A DNA stretch of 64,000 nt. It comes from Faecalibacterium duncaniae. GTDB lineage: Bacteria > Bacillota > Clostridia > Oscillospirales > Ruminococcaceae. Both the position numbers and the translations under genes were made by a program. The stretch lies in NCBI RefSeq assembly GCF_010509575.1, contig NZ_CP048437.1, positions 2,170,001 through 2,234,000 on the forward strand. The letters run 5' to 3'. Each line of letters opens with the position of its first letter. Position 1 is the first letter of the stretch. The notes beneath the pieces are model-generated. The model was not told the DNA's origin, searched no databases, and saw nothing but the letters and a program-made list of their open reading frames with translations. This document shows, one piece after another, positions 7,539 to 15,885 of the stretch.

Positions 7539-9765
7539 ACTCATTTTCAAAAATGCAAAGCGGTCAGGAAAGGACTATTTGATTTATATTGTGACCATGA
7601 CACTCTGTGTCACATTGTTCTATGCGTTTTTGTCTATCAGCAGCACCCATTATCATCCGACCATTGGTGCGGAATATAATATTTCCCTGCTGGCTGGAGG
7701 TATGAAACTGGCGATTTGCGGGATTAGTCTGCTTCTGTTGTTTCTGATCCACTATGTCAATCGTTTCATGCTGAGAAAAAAACAATCGGAGTTTGCAGTT
7801 GAGGCAACCCTGGGAATGGAGCAAAAAACCATAGGACTGCTCTTTTTTGGAGAGACTTTTTTCCTGCTCATATTCTCTGTGTCGGTGGGAATCCTTCTGG
7901 GGATGGTCGTTTCTCAGGTCATTACGGCTATGCTGCTTGCTTCTTTTGGGGAACCCTACGCTTTTTCTTGGTCTTTTTTTCCAGATACCGTGCTGCTGAC
8001 CGTGGGCTTCTTTGTTGTTTGCCAGATTCTGGTTGGAGTCGGGAATGTCAGAATTCTCAATAAAAGTAGGATTATTGAGCTTATGACGGCAAACCGTCAG
8101 AATGAAAAACCGCTTCATAAAAGCAGATGGATGCCGATGATCTGTATTTTCTATGGCATTATGCTGCTGTGGATGCTGGAGGTAGGTGCTGTAAAATATC
8201 ATTTTTACTTCGATCCCAGATATCCACTTCCTGTAAAGCTCATGTATTGGGGGAATGTCCTTTTCCCTGCCGTGACGCTGCTTTGGGCAATTGCAGTTTC
8301 TTTTTTACACAGAAAAATAGGATTTTCCCCATATCTTTGCGGGCTTCTGGCTGGTGCTGTATTGACCGCTATCCCGATTTTTTCCATCGCAGAACTGGAA
8401 AAAGCCTACTTCCTTGGATTTGACGCCCCAACTCTGAATCAATATTTGCTGTTTGGGGTTGCGGATATTTTGTTTATCATTTCCGCAGTCATGTATTTAT
8501 CGAATGCGGCGCTCCTATACTGGAAGGAGTCTAAAGTGTCCCGCAAATATCACAATACGAGTTTATTTCTGTTTGGACAGCTTTCCTCTAAGCTGGCTAC
8601 CAATACGAAAACGATGACGATCATTTGTGTGACCCTGACTTTTTCTATCTGCTTGTTTGTCATTGCGCCAGTTTTGACAGGATGGAGTCTGGGCTATTTG
8701 GATAGTCGGGCAGTCTATGACATTCAAATTTCAAGCCGCTACAACGATGTTTATGAAGTGGAAAATCTTCCGGATACAGACTATGAGGAAATTACTGCGT
8801 TCATAGAACAAAACAACATAGAGATAAAGGACGATTTGACTTTTTCGGAATATCTTCCTCAAAAAAGCGACTTTCACCAGCGGGTAAAGTACGATTTTCC
8901 TCCCTTGGCGATTGCACTGAAGGATTATAACGCTGTTCGGAAAATGTTGGGATATGAACCTATTATTTTAAAAAAGGATGAATTTGCTACCCACTGGCAT
9001 AGTGCGGCAGAGGACAAGGATATTGAAAACTACATCGCTGAGCATACTTTACTGGAAACGGACGCAGGCACTCTGAAACTCAGTGAGAATGCAGTGTTTC
9101 AGGAACCTGTGGGGGAATCCATCTATAATCTATATACAGATGTAGTGTATATCATACCGGACGAGATAGCGCAAGTCTTGCTTCCGGTACAGAGCAACCG
9201 ATTTGTGATGACCCAATATCCGCTTCCCTTCAAAACGGCAGAAATGCTGGAACAGCTTCTTGGGCGTTCTTATCCAGAAGATCCTGATAAAGACAATCTG
9301 GCAGGATACAGTACAACTGTCCGTACTACGGAAGTGAACCGTATAATCGCCCTTAACTTTATCCTAAAAGCGTCCTTGATCTATGGTGCAATTGTGCTGA
9401 TGGTGATGTGTCTTACCGTGCTGGCTCTTCAGCAGCTCCTAGATGCAGAAAAAAACAACTACAGATTTTCGGTTCTGCGAAAAATGGGAGTGGAAGAGAA
9501 GGACCTGCATACTTTGGTTCTAAAACAGCTTGGTGTTTGGTTTGGGATGCCGATCACAGCGGCAATCGTTGTAGCAATGATTGTGATTGTCTATTTTCTT
9601 CAAAGTGTTTCTGCTGAAATCTCAGCTTATATTGGCTGCGGAGCCTTGATGCGGCAAATAGGTATCATTGTCGGGATTTTCGCTTTGCTGCTGAGCTGCT
9701 ACTTTCTCAGTACATGGCTGCTGTTCCAGCGTTCGATTCGCAGCAACTCCGATAGCGTAAGGTGA
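7525..9765 (+). CDS. FtsX-family permease (BceB-like)
   Basis: A 746-residue permease. The N-terminal membrane bundle starts after a cytoplasmic MYTKLIFKNAKRSGKDY. A large extracellular domain of about 230 residues (roughly 400-620) follows, then a final group of three or four membrane helices. This layout is diagnostic for BceB/VraE-type detoxification and sensing permeases, whose extracellular domain recognises the antibiotic or its lipid complex. It is encoded with its ATPase, kinase and regulator. The frame is intact throughout. Confidence 0.88.
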   Translation: MMYTKLIFKNAKRSGKDYLIYIVTMTLCVTLFYAFLSISSTHYHPTIGAEYNISLLAGGMKLAICGISLLLLFLIHYVNRFMLRKKQSEFAVEATLGMEQKTIGLLFFGETFFLLIFSVSVGILLGMVVSQVITAMLLASFGEPYAFSWSFFPDTVLLTVGFFVVCQILVGVGNVRILNKSRIIELMTANRQNEKPLHKSRWMPMICIFYGIMLLWMLEVGAVKYHFYFDPRYPLPVKLMYWGNVLFPAVTLLWAIAVSFLHRKIGFSPYLCGLLAGAVLTAIPIFSIAELEKAYFLGFDAPTLNQYLLFGVADILFIISAVMYLSNAALLYWKESKVSRKYHNTSLFLFGQLSSKLATNTKTMTIICVTLTFSICLFVIAPVLTGWSLGYLDSRAVYDIQISSRYNDVYEVENLPDTDYEEITAFIEQNNIEIKDDLTFSEYLPQKSDFHQRVKYDFPPLAIALKDYNAVRKMLGYEPIILKKDEFATHWHSAAEDKDIENYIAEHTLLETDAGTLKLSENAVFQEPVGESIYNLYTDVVYIIPDEIAQVLLPVQSNRFVMTQYPLPFKTAEMLEQLLGRSYPEDPDKDNLAGYSTTVRTTEVNRIIALNFILKASLIYGAIVLMVMCLTVLALQQLLDAEKNNYRFSVLRKMGVEEKDLHTLVLKQLGVWFGMPITAAIVVAMIVIVYFLQSVSAEISAYIGCGALMRQIGIIVGIFALLLSCYFLSTWLLFQRSIRSNSDSVR

Positions 9766-9777
9766 TGGGAGGAAGAT

Positions 9778-10023
9778 ATGTACTGGAAGTTAGCAATTCA
9801 AAATATCCGCAGAAGCCTGCGAGATTATATCATTTACTTTGTGACACTTACCTTTACTGCGCTCTGTGATGTCCTTCTATTTAGGGATGAGCTGTTCTAT
9901 TATGAGAGCTTCGGTCTGTTTGCTGTTCTAATTCTGGTGCAGTTGGCGGCCACCGGCGCAGCACTATCTTCGCACAGAAAGGGATACCTAAGATGGAGCA
10001 GTTATCGGCACGTCTGCTGTTAA
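9778..10023 (+). pseudogene. Second BceB-like permease, truncated and internally deleted
   Basis: The first about 30 residues (MYWKLAIQNIRRSLRDYIIY, then FVTLTF) are the typical N-terminus of a BceB-type permease that often follows the first permease gene. The frame then jumps to an unrelated hydrophobic stretch and stops after 81 codons, against 650 or more for an intact family member. A ribosome binding site (GGGAGG) is still present 12 bases after the upstream gene. This is the remnant of a two-permease operon. Confidence 0.7.
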
Positions 10024-10165
10024 CGGCCGCCATCCTGCTGCTGATCGCAGGGGGATTTTCGCCATTCTCCAAGGATGGCTCTATACCGGCCTTCTCTGGG
10101 CGGGTGCGTTTGGATGCCTGATGGCAGCTTTGAACTTTCGGGATTCCAAAAATGACGGCGGCTAA
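9993..10165 (+). pseudogene. Small two-helix membrane protein, frameshifted (repeat copy 1)
   Basis: The ATG at 9993 opens MEQLSARLLLTAAILLLIAG. A one-base deletion relative to the second copy (near 10050) then shifts the frame, so translation ends at 10121. In the other frame the end of the protein, CLMAALNFRDSKNDGG, is still legible and stops at 10165. Combining both copies predicts an intact protein of about 56 residues with two membrane helices. Function unknown. Confidence 0.55.
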
Positions 10166-10269
10166 AGTACACGGCATCGTAGTGCACGGTCAATGCGGAA
10201 ATGCGAGCTACACCCGATTTTCCATATCGAGTGATATAGATTTGGCTTTGGGGGAGGATTGTCTATTGT

Positions 10270-10701
10270 ATGCAAAAAATTGAAGTTGTTGTTCACATCA
10301 CGAAGGATCACTGCCCACCGCAAGAGCAGACGATTTTTGAATAGTTCGATTTGATGCGAAATCCCACAGACGCTCTGAGCCGTCCCAATCTGGAAATCAA
10401 CTTGGAACACCACCGTGTTTTCAAACACGGAACGGAGGTGTACATGAGTCGTTATGAATACGGTGTTTTGAGTTTGATGGCACAGCATCCGGGCAAACTG
10501 TTTACAAAGGAGCAGATCTTTGAAGCAGTCTGGCATAAGGACAGCGAAAGCTATTTGAGAGCCGTCACCAGCACGATCGGTCGAATCCGCCAGAAAATAG
10601 AGGATGACAAAGATCACCCCCGTTATATTAAAACGGTTTCCAACATTGGATATCAATTTGTCCCATCATCGGAATTAGTGCGATCGAATCGCAATCTGTA
10701 A
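10270..10701 (+). pseudogene. Receiver-less winged-helix regulator, nonsense-mutated (copy 1)
   Basis: Same gene as 16925-17356, but codon 25 is TAG here and TGG there, so translation from the normal start stops after 24 residues. Everything downstream, from FDLMRNPTDALSRP to the end, is intact. An internal ATG at 10351 could yield a 116-residue product that keeps the whole DNA-binding domain but has no clear ribosome binding site. One substitution in the N-terminal part (H for R) is also seen. Confidence 0.8.
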
Positions 10702-10703
10702 TA

Positions 10704-10750
10704 AAAGCCATACCGTAAGATCCTAGTAGGATTCTTCGGTATGGCTTTAT
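10704..10750 (+). terminator. Intrinsic terminator, repeat copy 1
   Basis: AAAGCCATACCG (10704-10715) pairs with CGGTATGGCTTT (10737-10748) around a loop that itself holds a small ATCCTAGTAGGAT hairpin. It follows the regulator stop directly. Confidence 0.75.
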
Positions 10751-10780
10751 CGTTTTCTACGCTGTACGAAATCGGCATCC

Positions 10781-10810
10781 TTGCATAGATGACCAAGAAT
10801 ATTCTAAAAT
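10781..10810 (+). promoter_or_regulatory. Promoter of small ICE gene, copy 1
   Basis: TTGCAT (10781-10786), 18-base spacer, TAAAAT (10805-10810). It is followed 18 bases later by AGGAGGT and the start at 10840. The same promoter occurs in copy 2. Confidence 0.55.
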
Positions 10811-10839
10811 AGAGATAACTTAATTCAGGAGGTCAAACC

Positions 10840-10995
10840 ATGCGAACATTTGAAGAAGTATTGACCCACTTCCATAGCTTTTTAGAGTCTGCGACCTATT
10901 TGGACGTTGTTCCATGCCGCTGGGGATATGTAAGGCTTTTTAATGAAGGCAATCCCATACGACGGCATTGCTTGCCACTTAGCGACAGCCCTTAA
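10840..10995 (+). pseudogene. Small ICE protein, 3' end replaced (copy 1)
   Basis: The first about 37 codons (MRTFEEVLTHFHSFLESATY onward to LFNEG) match the intact 72-residue protein at 17495. The repeat then ends and 14 unrelated codons lead to a stop at 10995. The strong AGGAGGT site remains, so a chimeric 51-residue peptide may still be made. Confidence 0.7.
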
Positions 10996-11002
10996 AATGG
11001 CG

Positions 11003-11032
11003 CAAAAAAACAGAGGTCCTTATTCTGGAACC
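11003..11032 (-). terminator. Terminator-like hairpin of the Xre gene
   Basis: On the minus strand GAGGTTCC pairs, with a one-base bulge, to GGACCTC and is followed by TGTTTTTTT. It lies at the very 3' end of the Xre gene, so the stop codon region overlaps it. Confidence 0.5.
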
Positions 11033-11385
11033 TCCGTTTCTCTGGCTTTCTTAATGCCTTCGGCTGTGGCTTCTATCACGACAAGCTCTTTTTCATTCAT
11101 GGAGTTTAGAAGTACATCAATGTGCTTTCTACAAGAGCTTGACCTTGCCCCTCCGTCCGCATGAATAAACTGGTCAACTGAAACGTCAAACATAGTAATG
11201 AGTTTAACAAAAAGGTCGAAGCTGGGATATTGACCTTTGTTCTCAATATTCATAATGGTACGGGAGTCACGGTCTACTAATTCCGCAACATAGGCTTGTG
11301 TCCAGCCCTTTTCTTCTCTGGCTCGTTTGAGAGCTGCCCCGAGGCCGTGAAAGCCAAACCTTCTTTCATCTTGGTTCATTCTCAT
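11020..11385 (-). CDS. Xre-family transcriptional regulator
   Basis: A 121-residue protein with a lambda-repressor-type helix-turn-helix at about residues 13-66: LGAALKRAREEKGWTQAYVA, then the recognition region RDSRTIMNIENKGQYPS. A C-terminal helical tail of about 45 residues follows. It is encoded opposite to the resistance genes, between repeat copy 1 and the second two-component module. That placement suits a local repressor. The regulon cannot be read from sequence. Confidence 0.85.
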   Translation of the reverse strand: MRMNQDERRFGFHGLGAALKRAREEKGWTQAYVAELVDRDSRTIMNIENKGQYPSFDLFVKLITMFDVSVDQFIHADGGARSSSCRKHIDVLLNSMNEKELVVIEATAEGIKKARETEVPE

Positions 11386-11569
11386 ATCACCCTATATCAT
11401 TGTACATTTCTGGTCAGGTTATGAGAATGTAATCAAATTTGATGTAAGGTAGTATTTTGTTTCATTTCAAAAGTGGTTCTGCCTTGCTCTAATGCAACAG
11501 AGACGGTATAATTAAAATAATATGTGAGCTTTAATTCGGAAATCTGAGAAATGATAAGGAGATAATAGT

Positions 11570-12268
11570 ATGGAAACTGGAACACACCCACATCTTCTGA
11601 TTATTGAAGATGATGTGCTGCTCAATGATATGACGAAGCGGCTTTTGACCCAACATGGTTATTGCGTAACCTCTGCATATTCTGGAAGCGAGGCGCTTCT
11701 GTTGATTGAGAAAGGCACTTTTGACTTAATTTTACTTGATTTAATGCTGCCCGGCATACCGGGGGAAACAGTATTGGAAAAGATGAAAAGCACGATGGAT
11801 ATTCCGATTATCGGTGTGTCCGCTAAAACGGATATAGACAGCAAAGTGAACCTCATACGAAATGGTGCAGATGATTACATCACAAAGCCATTCGACAATC
11901 AAGAGCTGCTGGTGCGGACTGAAGCAGTGCTCCGGCGCTTTCAGAAGTCTACCACCCCCAACAATAGCAAAATACTTCGCTTTAAGGACTTGTCCCTTGA
12001 TACAGAAGCTATGGAGGCTAAAATCAGGAATACCCCCATTACTTTGACACGGTATGAATACCTGATTTTGCAACTTCTGATGTCCTCGCCCTCAAAGGTA
12101 TTCACAAAGAACAATATTTTTGAAAGCGTGTGGAATGAAAATTTTGTCGGGGACGATAATGCAATCAATGTCCACATTGGAAATCTCCGCAAGAAGTTTG
12201 CCAAGGTCAATCCAGAGGAAAAGTATATTCAGACGGTTTGGGGCCTCGGTTTCAAAATGCAGGGCTAA
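11570..12268 (+). CDS. OmpR-family response regulator, module 2
   Basis: A 232-residue regulator with E13-D14-D15 acidic residues, phosphoacceptor D57 in LLDLMLPG, lysine in ITKPFDN and a C-terminal winged helix (YIQTVWGLGFKM). It has a clear purine-rich site before 11570. It heads a set with an ATPase, a permease and the kinase at 14000. This gene order (regulator, ATPase, permease, kinase) is seen in lantibiotic and cationic-peptide resistance loci of clostridia. The 11-base repeats at 12269 and 14931 are candidate binding sites. Confidence 0.87.
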   Translation: METGTHPHLLIIEDDVLLNDMTKRLLTQHGYCVTSAYSGSEALLLIEKGTFDLILLDLMLPGIPGETVLEKMKSTMDIPIIGVSAKTDIDSKVNLIRNGADDYITKPFDNQELLVRTEAVLRRFQKSTTPNNSKILRFKDLSLDTEAMEAKIRNTPITLTRYEYLILQLLMSSPSKVFTKNNIFESVWNENFVGDDNAINVHIGNLRKKFAKVNPEEKYIQTVWGLGFKMQG

Positions 12269-12312
12269 TCCTTAGAGAAATCTTATGAAGTTTGCACACC
12301 AGTCTGCTACAA
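12269..12312 (+). promoter_or_regulatory. Candidate regulator boxes and promoter before module 2 ABC genes
   Basis: TCCTTAGAG (12269-12277) and the related ATCTTATG 11 bases further on form a one-turn-spaced direct repeat, followed by TACAAT (12307-12312). The same CCTTAGA core occurs as a perfect tandem at 14931. It fits an OmpR-type regulator contacting one face of the helix. Confidence 0.5.
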
Positions 12313-12332
12313 TAAGACAGCATGGAAAGGGG

Positions 12333-13250
12333 ATGATTATTTTGGAGACTGCTTTGGAAACAGCCGGGTTGACCTATGTTTTCCCGGATGGAAACGGAAT
12401 TAAAAATATCGCGTTTCAGGTAAAACGCGGAGAAATCTATGCACTGTATGGCGGCCATCACGCCGGGAAATCTGTACTGTTGCAAACCATTATAGGTACA
12501 CTTAGACCTCAAGCTGGTACGCTCCAATTATTTGGCAATATAGACTATCAGAAGGAGCGCCGCCGGATTGGGTTTGTACCACAAAAGCCTGTGACAATCG
12601 GCTCTCTGTCACCTGCTGATATGCTGCGTTATTTTTCTTCCGTTTTTGGAACCACAGAAATCCATATTTTAGATATACTGCATTTGAACCTGAAAGAGAA
12701 AAAGGCGGTACGGCGATTGCCATTATCGACCCAGCGTTTAGTGAATTTGGCTGTTGCCCTTTTGGGAAATCCAGATATGATAATTTTGGACGATCCTTTT
12801 TCCGGGCTAGATAAGGGAGAATGTGAACACCTGCTTTCTGTTCTGAACTATCTGCATGAAATCAACCATACCACACTTTTAATCTCTGGACAGGATTATA
12901 CGCTGCTTTCCCGGCTTGCATCCAAATATGGCGTAATGGCAGATGGAAAGCTGCTTTGTGAGCTTACGGCTGGGGAATTGAAAGAGAGCTGCCAGCGGTG
13001 CATAAAGATAAGAACTCCACAATTAGAACGGGCTATTACGATTTTAAGCCAGCAGTTCCCGGATTTTGAAGTGTTGGGTCATGACCTGATTAGAATTTTT
13101 CATTGTAATGAGCAATCCGGGGAAATCAATACGCTGCTGGTTCATTCCGGGATAGAGGTATCAGAAATCTGGCTTGCCGGTATGGAGCCGACCGACTATC
13201 TTTTGAAAATGACAGGAGGTGCAAAGAGTGATTCAGACGATGCAAAGTGA
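12333..13250 (+). CDS. ABC transporter ATPase, module 2
   Basis: A 305-residue ATPase with Walker A YGGHHAGKSVLL, Walker B MIILDDPFSGLD and an extra C-terminal domain of about 90 residues as in LanF/BcrA-type proteins. The signature motif is degenerate: LSTQR replaces LSGGQ. The Walker A loop is also unusual (GGHHAGKS). ATP hydrolysis may thus be altered, although variants occur in this family. The ATG at 12333 directly abuts an AAAGGGG site, whereas TTG 12342 is better spaced and may be the true start. It overlaps the permease gene by 23 bases. Confidence 0.8.
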   Translation: MIILETALETAGLTYVFPDGNGIKNIAFQVKRGEIYALYGGHHAGKSVLLQTIIGTLRPQAGTLQLFGNIDYQKERRRIGFVPQKPVTIGSLSPADMLRYFSSVFGTTEIHILDILHLNLKEKKAVRRLPLSTQRLVNLAVALLGNPDMIILDDPFSGLDKGECEHLLSVLNYLHEINHTTLLISGQDYTLLSRLASKYGVMADGKLLCELTAGELKESCQRCIKIRTPQLERAITILSQQFPDFEVLGHDLIRIFHCNEQSGEINTLLVHSGIEVSEIWLAGMEPTDYLLKMTGGAKSDSDDAK

Positions 13251-13992
13251 GTTGTTCCGTATCCGCAAAAGCCGCCTGTTTTGGGCCTGCCTCGTATTGG
13301 CTGCGTTTTTTGTCTTTGCGCTTGCCCTGACCTTTTATCACAATTCGGTAAATGGTATGCTTCCGGTTATATCACTGGTTTCGTTCACGGAGTTTCTGTT
13401 TTCAGATTACAGTCTGATTTTTCCATTGACGCTCTTTTTGTGCCTGTACTTTACAGAAGATTTTCATACCGGCACATACAGTATCACACTTTCTAAAGGT
13501 ACAAGCAGAGTACACCTATTCTTTGGAAAACTGCTGGCCTCATGGGGTGGCGTTTTATTTTTTCTGTTTGTATGCTTTGGTGTTGCGTATTTGTCAATTC
13601 TGATGATGGGAGCATCCCGGTATGACATAAAGTATTCGTTTTCTGCAATCGGAGTCTTTCTTTTGTTTCAATGCCTGTGCTTTTTAGGTTACACTGCATT
13701 TCTCAATTTGTTAAGTTACCTGCTCCGGCATCGGATCATTGTTACGATTACCGCATTTTTTATGCTGGGGGTTTTGTATTTATATCTCACAAAGATAAGT
13801 ACAGCACTGGATATGGATTATTCGCTCTACAAGTATTGGGTTGTAGGGCTATCTCATAGCTTGCAGATCAATACCTTTGGGGAGGATTTAATACCCATTT
13901 GTTTGACACTGGTAGTATATCTGTTTTTACCAACAGCCATTTCGCTCTCCCTGTTTCTAAGGTTGGACTTGCGCAATTTGGAAAGGCGGTGA
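13228..13992 (+). CDS. ABC-2 type permease, module 2
   Basis: A 254-residue integral membrane protein with about six helices, starting after a short cytoplasmic MIQTMQSELFRIRKSRLF. GTG 13228 is preferred because AGGAGGT sits 7 bases upstream. The earlier GTG at 13219 lies inside that site. It pairs with the preceding ATPase and resembles LanE/LanG and BcrB-type immunity permeases, which expel peptides from the membrane. Confidence 0.8.
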   Translation: MIQTMQSELFRIRKSRLFWACLVLAAFFVFALALTFYHNSVNGMLPVISLVSFTEFLFSDYSLIFPLTLFLCLYFTEDFHTGTYSITLSKGTSRVHLFFGKLLASWGGVLFFLFVCFGVAYLSILMMGASRYDIKYSFSAIGVFLLFQCLCFLGYTAFLNLLSYLLRHRIIVTITAFFMLGVLYLYLTKISTALDMDYSLYKYWVVGLSHSLQINTFGEDLIPICLTLVVYLFLPTAISLSLFLRLDLRNLERR

Positions 13993-13999
13993 TGGCTAC

Positions 14000-14902
14000 A
14001 TGATGGTGTTATGTATCTTGCTTGCAATGCTTTCCCTGGTTTTGTCCCTGAAACTGATTTATCAGCGAAAGTTGGTTCAGAAAGTAAAAAAACAGATTGA
14101 CTTTCTGATTGACCGTGATACGCAAACCGAAATTATGGTGGAAAAAACGGATGGGACAATACAGGATTTGGCTGCAAGTATCAATCATCTTCTGAAAAAA
14201 TATCGTAGCATGGGGCAGGAAATTGAACGGAGCGATACACTGTTCCGAGATACCATTACCAGTCTTTCCCATGACTTGCGAACGCCGCTGGCAACAGCAA
14301 ATGGCTATATCCAGCTCTTACAGAAACAGGATTTAACAGGGGAGCAAAAAGAATATGCAACGATTGCGGGAGAAAGAATTTCCGCTGTAAAGCTGCTTCT
14401 CGACCAACTGTTTGAATTTGTAAGGATTGAGGCCGACGAACTGAAATTGAATTGTAGAAATACGGATATACACAGTGTACTTCGGGATGTTGTCGCCTCA
14501 TACTACGGCGATTTTGAACAGAAAAAATGTGTCCCCTATATCGTTATCCCAAATCCACCAGCTATCATTTGGGGCGATCCAGATGCCTTGACCCGGATTT
14601 TCTCAAATGTGGTTTATAATGCACTTGTTCACGGGGAGGGAAATTATCAAATCACCGCAGCGATAGAAGAAGCTCAAACGGTCATAACCATTAAAAATGC
14701 GTCGAGCAGTATTCAGCAAGAAGATATTCCTCATTTGTTTGACCGTTTTTACACCACCGACCAGTCACGAACAAAAAAGACAACCGGGCTGGGATTGGCA
14801 ATCGCTCAAAGACTTGTGACCCGCATGGGCGGGCAAATTGTCGCTTCCTTGCAAAACGGTATCTTTGCAATTCAAGTCGTGTTTCCCATTGTCAATTCCT
14901 AA
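14000..14902 (+). CDS. Sensor histidine kinase, module 2
   Basis: A 300-residue kinase with one N-terminal membrane helix (about 2-21), a short linker, the H-box SLSHDLRTPLAT (H91) and an ATP-binding domain with N box (SNVVYNALVH) and G2 (TTGLGLAI). It lacks any extracellular sensor domain, so it probably senses through the membrane or through the transporter. It starts 7 bases after the permease gene and is closed by a terminator. It is the probable partner of the regulator at 11570. Confidence 0.87.
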   Translation: MMVLCILLAMLSLVLSLKLIYQRKLVQKVKKQIDFLIDRDTQTEIMVEKTDGTIQDLAASINHLLKKYRSMGQEIERSDTLFRDTITSLSHDLRTPLATANGYIQLLQKQDLTGEQKEYATIAGERISAVKLLLDQLFEFVRIEADELKLNCRNTDIHSVLRDVVASYYGDFEQKKCVPYIVIPNPPAIIWGDPDALTRIFSNVVYNALVHGEGNYQITAAIEEAQTVITIKNASSSIQQEDIPHLFDRFYTTDQSRTKKTTGLGLAIAQRLVTRMGGQIVASLQNGIFAIQVVFPIVNS

Positions 14903-14903
14903 A

Positions 14904-14928
14904 GGGCTGCTTCGGCGGCTCTTTTTTC
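14904..14928 (+). terminator. Intrinsic terminator after module 2 kinase
   Basis: GGGCTGC-TTCG-GCGGCTC with two G-T pairs and a stable UUCG loop, followed by six T residues. It starts right after the kinase stop. Confidence 0.8.
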
Positions 14929-14930
14929 AT

Positions 14931-14952
14931 CCTTAGACTTTCCTTAGACTTT
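14931..14952 (+). promoter_or_regulatory. Tandem 11-bp response-regulator boxes
   Basis: CCTTAGACTTT occurs twice in perfect tandem (14931-14941 and 14942-14952), one helical turn apart, about 35 bases before a TAAAGT -10-like element and 58 bases before the gene at 15010. A related pair lies upstream of 12333. Confidence 0.65.
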
Positions 14953-15009
14953 TCTCAAACAAATCTTAAACCTCTTTGGTAAAGTATGAGCCATAGGAGG
15001 TATAAACAA

Positions 15010-15183
15010 ATGGTTAAAGTAGCTTTAGTGGTTTCTATCATCGCTTTGGCGGTGTGCCTGCTCACGGCCTTGCATGGCGTATTGAGCGATGGACTAAAAG
15101 GACTAAAACAGAGATCAAAACCCATTAGTATTTCATTTTTGATTTATGCTGTGGCCTTTTTGCTTTTCATCTTTTTTCAATAA
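15010..15183 (+). CDS. Small two-helix membrane protein
   Basis: A 57-residue hydrophobic protein with two membrane segments (about 3-22 and 38-56) and a basic connecting loop (KGLKQRSK). ATG 15010 has AGGAGG 8 bases upstream. It is the first gene behind the tandem operator and sits 12 bases before an ABC ATPase gene. Small membrane proteins accompany several lantibiotic immunity transporters, but I do not recognise this family. Confidence 0.6.
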   Translation: MVKVALVVSIIALAVCLLTALHGVLSDGLKGLKQRSKPISISFLIYAVAFLLFIFFQ

Positions 15184-15195
15184 CGGAGGTATTTC

Positions 15196-15885
15196 ATGCT
15201 GCAAATCAAAAATGTAAATTTGAATGTTGGAAATACCGCATTGCTGTCCAACATCAACTTGACTTTAGAGCAAGGAAAAATCTATGGTGTACTGGGGCCA
15301 AACGGAGCCGGTAAAACAACACTGTTTAAGTCCATGCTGGGTCTGACTGCCTTTTCAGGAGAAATCCTCTCTGATGGACAGCCCGTTTCCAGTAGATGTT
15401 TTGGAAGTTTGATTGAATACCCGGCTTTTTACCCCCGGCTCACCGTAGAGGAAAATTTGAAGCTCCACGCACAATATTTAGGTCTGAAAAGACCAAACAT
15501 CGAAGTGGCGCTCAAACAAGTGAACTTGCTGGATGCCCGAAAAAAGCTGTTCTCTCAACTTTCTTTGGGGATGCGCCAACGACTGGGAATTGCTCGCGCC
15601 TTTTTAGGCGATGTTCAATATTTACTGCTGGACGAACCTACCAACGGTCTTGATCCGATGGGGATAAAGGAAATCCGGCTGCTTCTGAAAGAACGCTTAA
15701 AATCTCCCCAACACTGTATTTTGGTATCAAGCCATAATCTGACGGAGATTGCTGCTGTCACGGATGTTCTTATTTTCATTCGTGACGGAAAAATCATCAA
15801 GATTGTAGAAAACGACTATAACGAAAAGGAACTGGAAGCCCTGTATGAGGATATTATGACTTCCGGCCAGAGGGAGGAAGCATAA
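15196..15885 (+). CDS. ABC transporter ATPase (LanF/BcrA-like)
   Basis: A 229-residue ATPase with a complete Walker A (GPNGAGKTT), signature LSLGMRQRLGIARA, Walker B YLLLDEPTNGLDP and H-loop VSSHNL. The pattern is that of bacitracin/lantibiotic immunity ATPases such as BcrA and LanF. The stop overlaps the permease start (TAATG), giving translational coupling. It probably powers peptide extrusion by the 15885 permease. Confidence 0.88.
   Translation: MLQIKNVNLNVGNTALLSNINLTLEQGKIYGVLGPNGAGKTTLFKSMLGLTAFSGEILSDGQPVSSRCFGSLIEYPAFYPRLTVEENLKLHAQYLGLKRPNIEVALKQVNLLDARKKLFSQLSLGMRQRLGIARAFLGDVQYLLLDEPTNGLDPMGIKEIRLLLKERLKSPQHCILVSSHNLTEIAAVTDVLIFIRDGKIIKIVENDYNEKELEALYEDIMTSGQREEA

Larger units (their letters stand above)
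10021..10956 (+). repeat. Large direct repeat, copy 1
   Basis: About 936 bases match 16675-17611 with only scattered substitutions and one single-base indel. The copy contains the end of a small membrane gene, a receiver-less regulator gene with a nonsense mutation, its terminator, a promoter and the first about 40 codons of a small ICE gene. Similarity ends abruptly at about 10956 inside that last gene. Confidence 0.9.
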
